Source of the DNA: DATDPM01 sp041498815
Lineage (GTDB): Bacteria; Pseudomonadota; Alphaproteobacteria; DATDPM01
Length of the DNA: 24,572 nt
Reading direction: 5' to 3'
Assembly: GCA_041498815.1 (NCBI GenBank)
Contig: JBGQJC010000037.1
Coordinates: forward strand, 1-24,572
This document shows positions 14,301-21,175 of the stretch, in pieces. The notes under the pieces are model-generated. The model had not been told where the DNA came from, made no database searches, and saw nothing but the letters and a program-made list of their open reading frames with translations. Positions within the stretch are counted from its first letter, which is position 1. The number at the start of each line of letters is the position of its first letter. A program made the position numbers and the translations under genes.

Positions 14301-15951
14301 GGGCGTCGGCCTCATTTCGCCGCCGCCGCACCACGACATCTACTCGATCGAGGACATCGCCCAGCTCATCCACGACTTGAAGAACGTCAATCCGCACGCG
14401 CGAGTCAGCGTCAAACTCGTTTCCGAAGTCGGCGTCGGCACGGTCGCCGCGGGAGTCGCCAAGGCGCGGGCCGATCACGTCACGATTTCCGGCTTCGAAG
14501 GCGGCACGGGGGCCAGCCCCTGGACCTCGATCGCCCATGCCGGGCTGCCCTGGGAAATCGGGCTGTCCGAGACCCAGCAGACTCTCGTCCTCAACCGCCT
14601 GCGCGGCCGCATCGCGGTCCAGGTGGACGGGGGTTTGCGAACGGGGCGTGACGTCGTCGTCGGCGCCCTGCTGGGGGCGGACGAGTTCGGCTTCTCGACC
14701 GCGCCTCTCATCACCGTCGGCTGCATCATGATGCGCAAGTGCCATCTCAACACCTGCCCCGTCGGCGTCGCCACCCAAGACCCGGTGCTGCGCAAGCGGT
14801 TCGCGGGCAAGCCCGAGCATGTGATCAATTTCTTCTTCATGCTGGCCGAGGAAGTGCGTGAGATCATGGCGGCCATGGGCTTCCGCACCGTCAGCGAGAT
14901 GATCGGGCGCGTCGACCGCCTCGATGCCCGGCGCGCCGTCGACCATTGGAAAGCGAAGGGGCTGGACCTTTCACCGCTCTTCCATCGGCCCGCGGTCGGT
15001 CCCGAAGTGGCGATCCACAATTGCGAAACCCAATACCACGGGCTGGAGAAGGCCCTCGACAACGCCATCATCGAAAAGGCGCGGCCGGCGCTGCAGCGCG
15101 GCAAGCCGGTGCGGATCGAAACCCCGATCACCAACCGCAACCGCACCTTCGGCGCCATGCTGTCGGGCGAGGTGGCGCGGCGCTACGGCCACACGGGGTT
15201 GCCCGAGGACACGATTTCCATCACCGCCCGCGGCACCGCCGGGCAAAGCTTCGGCGCCTTCCTCGCCCACGGCGTCAGCCTGGAATTGATCGGCGACGCC
15301 AACGATTATTTGGGCAAGGGCTTGTCGGGCGGCCGCATCGCGGTCTATCTCCCGCCCGAATCCAAACTTGTGCCGAGCGAGAACATCGTCGTCGGCAACA
15401 CCGTGCTTTACGGCGCCATCAGCGGCGAATGCTACGTCTCGGGCGTCGCCGGCGAGCGTTTCGCGGTGCGCAATTCGGGCGCCATCGTGGTGGTCGAGGG
15501 TGTCGGCGACCACGGCTGCGAATACATGACCGGCGGTTGCGTCGCGGTCATCGGCAAGACCGGGCGGAATTTCGCCGCCGGCATGAGCGGCGGCATCGCC
15601 TACGTGCTGGACGAAACCGGTGACTTCAAGAGCCTTTGCAATCTCCAGATGGTCGAGCTCGAGCCGGTGACGTTCCCGGCCAAAGGCGCCAAGACCGATC
15701 TTTCGGGCCCGCTCCTGGGCGATCCCATGCGCGACGACGAGCCCCGCTTGCGGCGGCTCATCGAGCGCCACATGCACTACACCAACAGCGCGCGGGCGCG
15801 CCACATCCTGGCGCATTGGCGCGAATACCTGCCGAAGTTCGTCAAGATCGTGCCGATGGACTTCCGCCGCGCCCTGGCCGAGCGGACGTTCGAACCCGAG
15901 GTTGCGGCGCAGCCGGCAGCGGTGCAGCCGCGCGAGGCGCCGCGTGGGTAA
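11308..15951 (+). CDS. gltB: Glutamate synthase (NADPH-type) large subunit GltB
   Basis: Large subunit of GOGAT. It hydrolyses glutamine, channels ammonia and forms glutamate from 2-oxoglutarate with electrons from GltD. The TTG at 11308 is chosen from the GGAGGA site, giving 1547 residues, close to the family's usual 1480-1550. A propeptide of 27 residues precedes the catalytic Cys28 in HEHDSCGVGFVVHV, the N-terminal nucleophile after processing. The class II amidotransferase domain follows (HQRFSTNTFPSWRLAHPYRMIAHNGEINT read in pieces). Then come the central domain and the FMN synthase domain (GGKSNTGEGGEE, GFEGGTGASPW). The 3Fe-4S cysteines are C1139, C1145 and C1150 in CIMMRKCHLNTCPVGVATQ. 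The C-terminal glycine-rich beta-helix contains GMSGGIAYVLDE. It overlaps gltD by 8 bases. The function is certain. Confidence 0.98.
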   Translation: MVSVGSTRGLRAPERQGLYDPAHEHDSCGVGFVVHVKGTKSHDIVRMGLRILENLQHRGAVGADALASDGAGILLQIPDAFFRAGGIELPAFGRYGVGMVFLPRDDAARLACEELVEHFIAAEGQKLLGWRDVPVDDRGLGETVRACEPRIRQVFVGCEARIRDQDDFERKLYVIRKLIANASRERNPDSGHDFYMPSMSSRTIVYKGMLLAGQVGTYYLDLADPQVTTALALVHQRFSTNTFPSWRLAHPYRMIAHNGEINTLRGNLNWMAARRHSMKSDLFGADLAKLWPLIAEGQSDTACFDNALELLVQGGYSLAHAMMLLIPEAWALNPLMDEKRRAFYEYHAALMEPWDGPAAVAFTDGRQIGATLDRNGLRPARYIVTEDDLVVMASEAGVLDEIPESRIVKKWRLQPGKMFLIDTVAGRIIDDAELKATLANAKPYREWLAKTQVVLEDLPAPAHSHAAPAAADPLLDRQQAFGYTQEDLTFFLEPEIVNGEEPVGSMGTDTPIAVLSRRPKLLYSYFMQCFAQVTNPPLDAIREELVTSLVTLIGPRPNLFGLGQSAGHWRLEARQPILTAEELDKVRHIADLAGHHFCSRTLDFCYPAGQDAEGLEPALEHLCAEAERAVADGDNILILSDRRMGRDWIAIPALLATAAVHHHLVRRGLRTEVGLIVETGEAREVHHMCLLAGYGAEAIHPYLAFETLEAMRPNLAKPLSAEKARANYVKAMDKGILKVMSKMGISTYQSYCGAQIFDSIGLASAFVKKYFTGTSAVIEGVGLDAIARETVERHRLAFGDAPALRDALDPGGDFQYRLRGEEHAWSPDTIAKLQHAARGNDRDTYRQYAKLLNDQSERLLTLRGLLELIVAETPVPLDEVEPAKEIVKRFATGAMSYGSISREAHTTLAIAMNRIGGKSNTGEGGEEPDRFKPLPNGDSMRSAIKQVASGRFGVTAEYLVNGDILQIKIAQGAKPGEGGQLPGHKVAGPIAKVRHSTPGVGLISPPPHHDIYSIEDIAQLIHDLKNVNPHARVSVKLVSEVGVGTVAAGVAKARADHVTISGFEGGTGASPWTSIAHAGLPWEIGLSETQQTLVLNRLRGRIAVQVDGGLRTGRDVVVGALLGADEFGFSTAPLITVGCIMMRKCHLNTCPVGVATQDPVLRKRFAGKPEHVINFFFMLAEEVREIMAAMGFRTVSEMIGRVDRLDARRAVDHWKAKGLDLSPLFHRPAVGPEVAIHNCETQYHGLEKALDNAIIEKARPALQRGKPVRIETPITNRNRTFGAMLSGEVARRYGHTGLPEDTISITARGTAGQSFGAFLAHGVSLELIGDANDYLGKGLSGGRIAVYLPPESKLVPSENIVVGNTVLYGAISGECYVSGVAGERFAVRNSGAIVVVEGVGDHGCEYMTGGCVAVIGKTGRNFAAGMSGGIAYVLDETGDFKSLCNLQMVELEPVTFPAKGAKTDLSGPLLGDPMRDDEPRLRRLIERHMHYTNSARARHILAHWREYLPKFVKIVPMDFRRALAERTFEPEVAAQPAAVQPREAPRG

Positions 15952-17398
15952 GCCCACCGGGTTCCTCGAAATCGAGCGGCGGGACCGGCCCTATCTCAAA
16001 ATCACCGAGCGGGTGAAGTCGTGGCGCGAGTTTGTCGCAGCGTTGCCCGACGACGCCGCGCAAAAGCAGGGCGCCCGCTGCATGGATTGCGGCGTCCCCT
16101 TTTGCCACAACGGCTGTCCCGTCAACAACCTGATCCCCGATTGGAACGACATGGTCTATCGCGGCTCGTGGCGGGCCGCGCTCGATACCCTTCACTCGAC
16201 CAACAATTTCCCCGAGTTTACGGGGCGCATTTGTCCCGCGCCCTGCGAAGAGGCGTGCGTCCTCAACATCAACAACCAGCCCGTGACCATCAAGGCGATC
16301 GAATGCGCGATCATCGACAAAGGCTTCGCCGAAGACTGGGTCGTGCCGTTGCCGCCAAAGCACCGGATGGGGCATCGCGTGGCGGTCGTGGGCTCGGGGC
16401 CGGCGGGGCTCGCCTGCGCCCAGCAATTGGCCCGCGCCGGCCATGACGTCGTGCTGTTCGAGAAGTCGGACCGCATCGGCGGCTTGCTCCGCTACGGCAT
16501 CCCCGATTTCAAGATGGAGAAACACCTGATCGACCGGCGCATGGCCCAGATGGCGGCGGAAGGGGTCACCTTCCGCACCGGCTGCCATGTCGGCGTCGAC
16601 GTTTCAGCCGAAGCGTTGCTGCGCGAGTTCGACGCCGTGGTCTTGAGCGGCGGATCGGAAAAGCCGCGCGACATTCCGGTGCCGGGGCGCGGTCTTGCGG
16701 GCGTTCATTTCGCGATGGATTTCCTCACCCAGAACAACAAGCGCGTGGCCGGCGACGCCGTGCCGGAGCGTGAAGAAGACGGCGCGCTGCTGGCCACCGG
16801 CCGGCATGTGATCGTGATCGGCGGCGGCGACACGGGGTCGGATTGCATCGGCACCTCGACGCGCCATAAGGCCGCCTCGATCACCCAGCTCGAGATCCTG
16901 GATCGGCCGCCCGATCATGAGAACAAGGATCTGGTGTGGCCCTATTGGCCGCTCAAGTTCCGCACCTCGTCCTCGCAGGAGGAAGGCTGCGACCGGGAAT
17001 TCAGCATCGCCACCAAGGAATTCATGGACGACGGCGCGGGGCGCGTCGGCGCCCTGAAATGCGTGCGCGTGGAATGGCGCAAGGGCGCCAACGGCCGCAT
17101 GGCCATGGCCGACGTCGCGGGCAGCGAATTCGAGATCAAGGCCGATCTGATCCTGCTCGCCATGGGCTTCGTCCATCCCGTGCACGAGGGGCTCATCAAG
17201 AGCCTCGGCGTCGAAGTCGGTCCCGCCGGCAACGTCAAGGCCGATACGGCCAGGTATCAAACCTCCGTGCCGAAGGTGTTCGCCGCCGGCGACATGCGCC
17301 GCGGCCAGTCGCTCGTCGTGTGGGCGATCCGGGAAGGCCGCCAGTGCGCCCGCGCCGTGGACGAATTTCTGATGGGCTCTACCGACCTGCCGCGGTAG
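15944..17398 (+). CDS. gltD: Glutamate synthase small subunit GltD
   Basis: FAD- and iron-sulfur-containing subunit that takes electrons from NADPH and passes them to GltB. The GTG at 15944 gives 484 residues, near the E. coli length, and sits after a GAGG; it overlaps the gltB end by 8 bases, implying coupled translation. A longer open frame from 15902 would add an Arg-rich stretch lying inside gltB. Cysteines for the 4Fe-4S clusters are C46, C49, C54, C58 (CMDCGVPFCHNGCP) and C97, C101, C105 (CPAPCEEAC). The FAD-binding GSGPAGLACAQQLARAG lies at about 150-166. The NADPH-binding GGGDTGSDCIG is near residue 297, and a late FAD contact is in VFAAGDMRRGQSLVVWAI. This is a complete proteobacterial gltBD operon. 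Confidence 0.97.
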   Translation: MGKPTGFLEIERRDRPYLKITERVKSWREFVAALPDDAAQKQGARCMDCGVPFCHNGCPVNNLIPDWNDMVYRGSWRAALDTLHSTNNFPEFTGRICPAPCEEACVLNINNQPVTIKAIECAIIDKGFAEDWVVPLPPKHRMGHRVAVVGSGPAGLACAQQLARAGHDVVLFEKSDRIGGLLRYGIPDFKMEKHLIDRRMAQMAAEGVTFRTGCHVGVDVSAEALLREFDAVVLSGGSEKPRDIPVPGRGLAGVHFAMDFLTQNNKRVAGDAVPEREEDGALLATGRHVIVIGGGDTGSDCIGTSTRHKAASITQLEILDRPPDHENKDLVWPYWPLKFRTSSSQEEGCDREFSIATKEFMDDGAGRVGALKCVRVEWRKGANGRMAMADVAGSEFEIKADLILLAMGFVHPVHEGLIKSLGVEVGPAGNVKADTARYQTSVPKVFAAGDMRRGQSLVVWAIREGRQCARAVDEFLMGSTDLPR

Positions 17399-17409
17399 CC
17401 GGCGCGCGC

Positions 17410-17679
17410 TTAAAGCTCCGCCTCATGGCCACCGGCACGTCCGCGCAGCCGCCAGCCCGCCCAAAGATTATAGAGCCCGAGCAAAACCAGGATCGGCGCG
17501 CCGACCATGATCACTTCATCGGGCAGTGAGACGCCATAAAGCATCAGGCCGAGAATGACCTGCGCGCCGCCGAATACGAATCGAACCGCCGCCACGCGCA
17601 ACGCCCCAGGATAAAACATCCTCAAGGCCGGCAGCCCGAGCGTGGCAACGGCAATCGCTGCGGTTACGATATCGTCCAT
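17410..17679 (-). CDS. Small membrane protein of unknown function (89 aa)
   Basis: I do not recognise the family. The ATG frame encodes 89 residues with three hydrophobic stretches (about 4-20, 30-49 and 57-76) and a basic, Gly-rich cytoplasmic-looking tail (RLRGRAGGHEAEL). It converges on gltD with only 11 bases between the stops. The 122 bases upstream of it, to the next gene, hold nothing clear. The hydrophobic pattern and tidy packing suggest a real gene, but there is no functional clue. Confidence 0.6.
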   Translation of the reverse strand: MDDIVTAAIAVATLGLPALRMFYPGALRVAAVRFVFGGAQVILGLMLYGVSLPDEVIMVGAPILVLLGLYNLWAGWRLRGRAGGHEAEL

Positions 17680-17801
17680 GGCGGCGCCCCCGATGCCCCG
17701 CCAAGATATATCCCGAACCGGGCGACGGCGTCTTTGCCATCGCCATGACGCTGCTCGTTCTCGATATCCATGGGCCCGCGGCCGGAAATCCCGGTAGTGT
17801 C

Positions 17802-18041
17802 CTAATTTGACGGAATGTAGTTCGCTACAATCTGTAAAAGTGTCCCGGCGATAATAAGCCCAAGTCCAACAAAGCCGATCTTCCGATAGAGCGCTGCGGC
17901 TTTTAGTATTTCTGGGGTTGACTCAGTCACAATCATGTGACCGCCCCCGGTGTCGATGTGGTAGGGCATGCCATAGCGAAACAAGAGGATGACGCCGACC
18001 AGACTGGCGCCTAATCCAGCCGTATTAAGACAAGCGTTCAT
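17802..18041 (-). CDS. Small two-helix membrane protein (79 aa)
   Basis: Begins MNACLNTAGLGASLVGVILL and has two membrane segments (about 8-22 and 54-75), separated by a short polar loop (RYGMPYHIDTGGGHMIVTES). This resembles small hypothetical proteins I recall from Rhizobiales genomes; that is memory, not a search. Its ATG overlaps the stop of the transposase remnant (ATGA, 18038-18041), so it may once have been expressed with that element. The base composition is lower in GC than the surrounding housekeeping genes. Confidence 0.58.
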   Translation of the reverse strand: MNACLNTAGLGASLVGVILLFRYGMPYHIDTGGGHMIVTESTPEILKAAALYRKIGFVGLGLIIAGTLLQIVANYIPSN

Positions 18042-18190
18042 CGGGACGTTTTCCCCACCAATTCCTCAATCGACCATAGCCGATTATCCACTCCCGCCGC
18101 CATGGCCGGGGTCATGCGAAGGCTCTTATGCACCCGCACGAAATTGTAATGTGCGAAATGTAGGGCCACCGCCGAAATCCCCCGCTCCTT
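18038..18190 (-). pseudogene. C-terminal remnant of an IS1-type transposase
   Basis: The last 50 or so residues before the stop (HFAHYNFVRVHKSLRMTPAM, then AAGVDNRLWSIEELVG) match the C-terminal end of alphaproteobacterial IS1-family DDE transposases: the YNF-x-R-x-H-x-[ST]-L motif, TPAMAAG and W-S-x-EEL. Only this tail is present. Upstream of about 18190 the frame changes into unrelated residues, and the catalytic core is missing. No terminal inverted repeats were found. The frame opens formally at 18283 but that start is not meaningful. The family assignment is from recognition of the motif. Confidence 0.62.
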
Positions 18191-18217
18191 GACATCGCAC
18201 CTTGGTAGGAATATAAT
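18189..18217 (+). promoter_or_regulatory. Perfect consensus sigma-70 promoter upstream of the terminase-like gene
   Basis: TTGACA (18189-18194) and TATAAT (18212-18217) are spaced by exactly 17 bases, a 12/12 match. Transcription would start near 18224, about 28 bases before the GTG start. The -35 box lies at the edge of the transposase remnant. The spacer and -10 include GGTAGGA followed by an AT-rich centre and TCC, similar to the B2 promoter element. Confidence 0.72.
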
Positions 18218-18239
18218 CCCCACCTTTGCCGTGGGCATG

Positions 18240-18245
18240 AAGGAG
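18240..18245 (+). promoter_or_regulatory. Shine-Dalgarno that fixes the start of the terminase-like gene
   Basis: AAGGAG lies 6 bases before a GTG at 18252. The in-frame ATG at 18237 has no ribosome site and itself overlaps this one, so the GTG is preferred. Confidence 0.6.
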
Positions 18246-18251
18246 CGGGAA

Positions 18252-18776
18252 GTGGCGAAACCAAACGGCGCGGATGCCGGCACCGCCGATGCAAAATTGC
18301 GCGCATTGAACGGGCGGCAGGAGGAATTCTGCCAAGCCTATGTGCTCACCGGTAACGGGGCGAAGGCGGCCGATCGCGCCGGCTACGCCCGACGCGCGGT
18401 GCGCCAGCAGGCCAGCCGCTTGTTGACAAATGCGAACATTCTCGGGCGAATTGCCGAGCTGCGCCGCGATCTCGGCCTCAAGAACGAGATCGACCGCGAC
18501 ACGGTGATGGCCAAGCTCGAGGCCGCTTACCGCGGCGCTATGACCGGCCACATGTATCTGACCGCGGTCCGCGCCGCCGAAGCGCAAGGCAGGCTCGCCG
18601 GGCTTTTTGCGGAGCACGCATCGGCAAGCAAATCGGAGCAATCGCCGGCAAACGGCGAGATCAAGAAACAAAACGGCGCATTCCCCGCAAACGAAGGCGC
18701 GGCGAACAAGACGGCCGCATCCGAATCGCCGGAAACCGGGCCGGCCGTCCTGGAACCCGATGCGCCGGGCCGCTAG
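18252..18776 (+). CDS. Orphan phage-type terminase small subunit
   Basis: The 174 residues from the GTG start contain a Terminase_2-like DNA-binding region at about 17-75 (LNGRQEEFCQAYVLTGNGAK, then AADRAGYARRAVRQQASRLL and NANILGRIAEL). A middle helix region (DRDTVMAKLEAAYRGAM) follows, then a low-complexity polar tail rich in Ala, Ser, Glu and Pro. In phages this protein recognises the packaging site and hands DNA to the large terminase. No large terminase, portal or capsid gene is near, so it is either a prophage leftover or a co-opted DNA-binding protein. A perfect consensus promoter drives it, and the next gene (GST) begins 12 bases after its stop, so the two may be co-transcribed. Confidence 0.8.
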   Translation: MAKPNGADAGTADAKLRALNGRQEEFCQAYVLTGNGAKAADRAGYARRAVRQQASRLLTNANILGRIAELRRDLGLKNEIDRDTVMAKLEAAYRGAMTGHMYLTAVRAAEAQGRLAGLFAEHASASKSEQSPANGEIKKQNGAFPANEGAANKTAASESPETGPAVLEPDAPGR

Positions 18777-18788
18777 ACTTGAAACCGC

Positions 18789-19457
18789 ATGCGCACGCTC
18801 TATCACATGTGGCTCTCGCCCTATTCGCGCAAAGTGCGTCTCGCGATGGGCGAAAAGAAGCTCCCCTTCGAACTGCATTTCGAGCGCGCGTGGGAGCGCC
18901 GCCCGGAATATCTCGCCCTCAATCCCACGGGCCAGGTGCCCACATTGGTCGAAGAGGACGGCCGCGTGATCGCGGATTCTTATGCCATTTGCGAATATCT
19001 CGAAGAGGTTTACCCCGACCCGGCGCTGTTGGGCACGGGACCCACAGAGCGCGCGGAAACGCGGCGCCTCACCGCCTGGTTCGATACCAAATTCCACCCC
19101 GAGGTCACGAATAAGCTGGTGACCGAAAAAGTGTTCAAGAAGTTTCTCAAGACGGGCGAGCCCAGCTCGGAAGCGATTAGAGGCGCTTGCGAATCGATCC
19201 ACGCCCATCTCGAATACATCGGGAAATTGGCTTATGAGCGCAATTGGCTCGCGGGGGAGAATGTCTCGCTCGCCGATTTGGCGGCGGGGGCCAATCTCTC
19301 CTGCGTCGATTACCTGGGCGACGTCCCGTGGGGCAAACACCCGCGCGCCAAGGATTGGTATGCGCGCCTCAAGTCGCGTCCATCATTCCGTCCGCTGCTG
19401 TCCGATTTCATTCCCGGGCTGGCGCCGCCGCGTCACTATGCGGATCCGGATTTCTAG
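18789..19457 (+). CDS. Glutathione S-transferase family protein
   Basis: Cytosolic thioredoxin-fold protein of 222 residues. The N-terminal GST domain shows SPYSRKVRLAMGEKKL (about 10-25, with the helix-1 active-site Ser/Tyr region), NPTGQVPTLVEEDG (cis-proline motif) and DSYAICEYLEE, the glutathione-binding stretch. The all-helical C-terminal domain (about 85-205) includes LAGENVSLADLAAGANLSCVDYLG, matching the conserved N-capping box and hydrophobic staple. It lies 12 bases after the terminase-like gene and lacks a clear ribosome site. The substrate cannot be predicted; detoxification or a role in small-molecule metabolism are both common for this family. Confidence 0.9.
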   Translation: MRTLYHMWLSPYSRKVRLAMGEKKLPFELHFERAWERRPEYLALNPTGQVPTLVEEDGRVIADSYAICEYLEEVYPDPALLGTGPTERAETRRLTAWFDTKFHPEVTNKLVTEKVFKKFLKTGEPSSEAIRGACESIHAHLEYIGKLAYERNWLAGENVSLADLAAGANLSCVDYLGDVPWGKHPRAKDWYARLKSRPSFRPLLSDFIPGLAPPRHYADPDF

Positions 19458-19554
19458 CGCCATGCCGGAGCAAAGCCGCAATCCCGCCATCTTGCCGCCA
19501 CCGTCTTGGGCTAAGGGCAAGGCCGATTTCCCGCCCCCTTTCACGGAGTCCCCC

Positions 19555-20268
19555 ATGACCCGACGGTCTCTATATCCGATGCTTCTTGCGGCCTGCCTCG
19601 CACTGGTACCTTTTGCCGCCCGCGCCGACGAACCACGGCTTCCCCCCGACACCGTGACGCTCTTTCTTTCCGCCGAAGGATGGGTCGAAGCTTCCAACGC
19701 GCGCCTCATCGTCGCCGTCGATTCGGCGCTGTCCGGCGGCGAAGCCGGCGCGCTGCGCTCCCGGCTCAAGGGGTCGCTCGCCAAGCTCGTTCCCGATGCC
19801 GAATGGCACGTCACCGATTTCGACCGGTCGCGCGATCAGGCCGGGCTCGAGCGCTGGCATCTCCAGGCCGAAGCGCGCGTCAAGGAAACCGCGCTCGACG
19901 GGCTATACGAGCGCGCCAAATCGCAAAGCAAGCCGGGCGAACAGTTGAGCATCGTCTCGGTCGATTTCACTCCGGCGGCGGCCGAGCGCGAGCAGGTCAC
20001 GGCGGAGTTGCGCGCCAAGCTCTACGCCGCCGCGAAAGAGGAATTGGCCCGGCTCGCCGCGATCTATCCGGACCGGACCTATCGGCTGCGCGAAATGCAA
20101 TTCGGTCCCCAGGGTCCCATGCCGATGGCGATGCCGCCGATGAAGATGGCGCGCGCCGGCGCCATCGCCGAAGCGTCTTCGCCTTTGCCCGAGCCCATCG
20201 GCGTCGCCGAGCATGTCGAGCTCAACGCCAGTGTCGTGCTCGCCGCCGACCCGCCGAAGAAAGAATGA
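19555..20268 (+). CDS. Exported protein of unknown function, SIMPL/DUF541-like
   Basis: The ATG at 19555 follows a GGAG 6 bases upstream and begins a signal peptide (TRRSLYPMLLAACLALVPFA, cleavage after ARA near residue 24). The frame is open further upstream but those residues overlap the GST gene. The 237-residue product has a region (TVTLFLSAEGWVEASNARL, VTDFDRSRDQAGLERWHLQA, LDGLYERAKSQS) that loosely resembles SIMPL (DUF541) domains of periplasmic proteins. A Met/Pro-rich stretch follows (PQGPMPMAMPPMKMARAG), which might bind copper or be disordered. The family call is tentative. It sits between GST and an epimerase-like gene on the same strand, 40 bases before the latter. Confidence 0.66.
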   Translation: MTRRSLYPMLLAACLALVPFAARADEPRLPPDTVTLFLSAEGWVEASNARLIVAVDSALSGGEAGALRSRLKGSLAKLVPDAEWHVTDFDRSRDQAGLERWHLQAEARVKETALDGLYERAKSQSKPGEQLSIVSVDFTPAAAEREQVTAELRAKLYAAAKEELARLAAIYPDRTYRLREMQFGPQGPMPMAMPPMKMARAGAIAEASSPLPEPIGVAEHVELNASVVLAADPPKKE

Positions 20269-20308
20269 CGCGCGCCCGCAAAAGCGCGCAGCGCCCGGGG
20301 GCGGTTCC

Positions 20309-21175
20309 ATGAACCGCCTCTTCTGCTTCGGCCTTGGCTACAGCGCCAGGGCGCTCGGGCACTTGCTTGCCGGCGAAGGCTTCGCCATCGCCGGCACGAC
20401 CCGCGACGAGGCGAACGCTGTGCGGCTCCGCGCGGAAGGAATCGAGGCTTTCGTCTTTTCCCGCACCCGCCCGCTGCCCGTGTCCGCCCTTGCCGGCACG
20501 ACCCATTTGCTCGCTTCCATTGCGCCGGACGCTTTGGGCGATCCGGTGATCGAATGCCACGGCGCCGACATCGCCGCCGAGGCCTCGAGCCTGAAATGGA
20601 TCGGTTATCTGTCCACGACCGGCGTTTACGGCGACCGCCACGGCGGCTGGGTGGACGAGGACGGAGGTTTGGAACCGACCAATGAGCGCGGGCGGAGAAG
20701 GGTCGCCGCCGAGGCGGAGTGGCTCGACCTGTGGTGGGAGGATGGGCTTCCGGTCCAAATCTTTCGCCTGGCCGGGATTTACGGCCCCGGCCGCAACGCA
20801 TTGGAAGACGCCAAATCGGGCCGTGCCAAGCGCGTCGTGAAGGACGGCCAGGTTTTTTCGCGCATCCACGTCGAGGATATCGCCGCGGTCCTGCGCGCCT
20901 CGATCGCCAAGCCCAATCCGGGCCGCGTCTATAATGTCTGCGACGACGAAGCGGCCCCGCCCCAGGACGTGGTCGCGTTTGCCCATGCGCTTCTGGGCCG
21001 CGACCCTCCGCCCGAAATCCCGTTCGAACGGGCCGAGCTGAGCGAGATGGCGAGCAGCTTCTACGCCGACAACAAGCGGGTGAAGAACGAGCGCATCAAG
21101 CAGGAGCTGGGCGTGCGCCTGCGCTATCCCGATTACCGCGCCGGATTGAGGGCGCTTCTGGCGGGTTCGTCGTGA
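20309..21175 (+). CDS. NAD(P)-dependent epimerase/dehydratase-like protein (YeeZ type)
   Basis: Extended short-chain dehydrogenase fold, 288 residues from the ATG at 20309. The dinucleotide motif is FGLGYSARALGHLLAGEGFA (6-25), the variant glycine motif of the YeeZ-like group. Then come TTRD, GYLSTTGVYGDRHGGWVDE with the active-site Ser/Thr and Tyr region, RLAGIYGPGRNALE, and RIHVEDIAAVLRASI near the C-terminus. The upstream part of the open frame overlaps the preceding gene and was rejected. The substrate is unknown; relatives are annotated as nucleotide-sugar epimerases without experimental support that I can cite. Its last 43 bases overlap the convergent hydrolase gene. Confidence 0.85.
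   Translation: MNRLFCFGLGYSARALGHLLAGEGFAIAGTTRDEANAVRLRAEGIEAFVFSRTRPLPVSALAGTTHLLASIAPDALGDPVIECHGADIAAEASSLKWIGYLSTTGVYGDRHGGWVDEDGGLEPTNERGRRRVAAEAEWLDLWWEDGLPVQIFRLAGIYGPGRNALEDAKSGRAKRVVKDGQVFSRIHVEDIAAVLRASIAKPNPGRVYNVCDDEAAPPQDVVAFAHALLGRDPPPEIPFERAELSEMASSFYADNKRVKNERIKQELGVRLRYPDYRAGLRALLAGSS

Noticed and set aside
17811..17830. Hairpin TGTAG-TTCG-CTACA as a terminator
   Set aside because: It lies inside the coding end of the 79-residue protein, has only five pairs and no T-run.
18126..19340. Minus-strand open frame of 404 codons across the terminase-like and GST genes
   Set aside because: It is antisense to two genes with clear family motifs and a perfect promoter; its own sequence has no motif.
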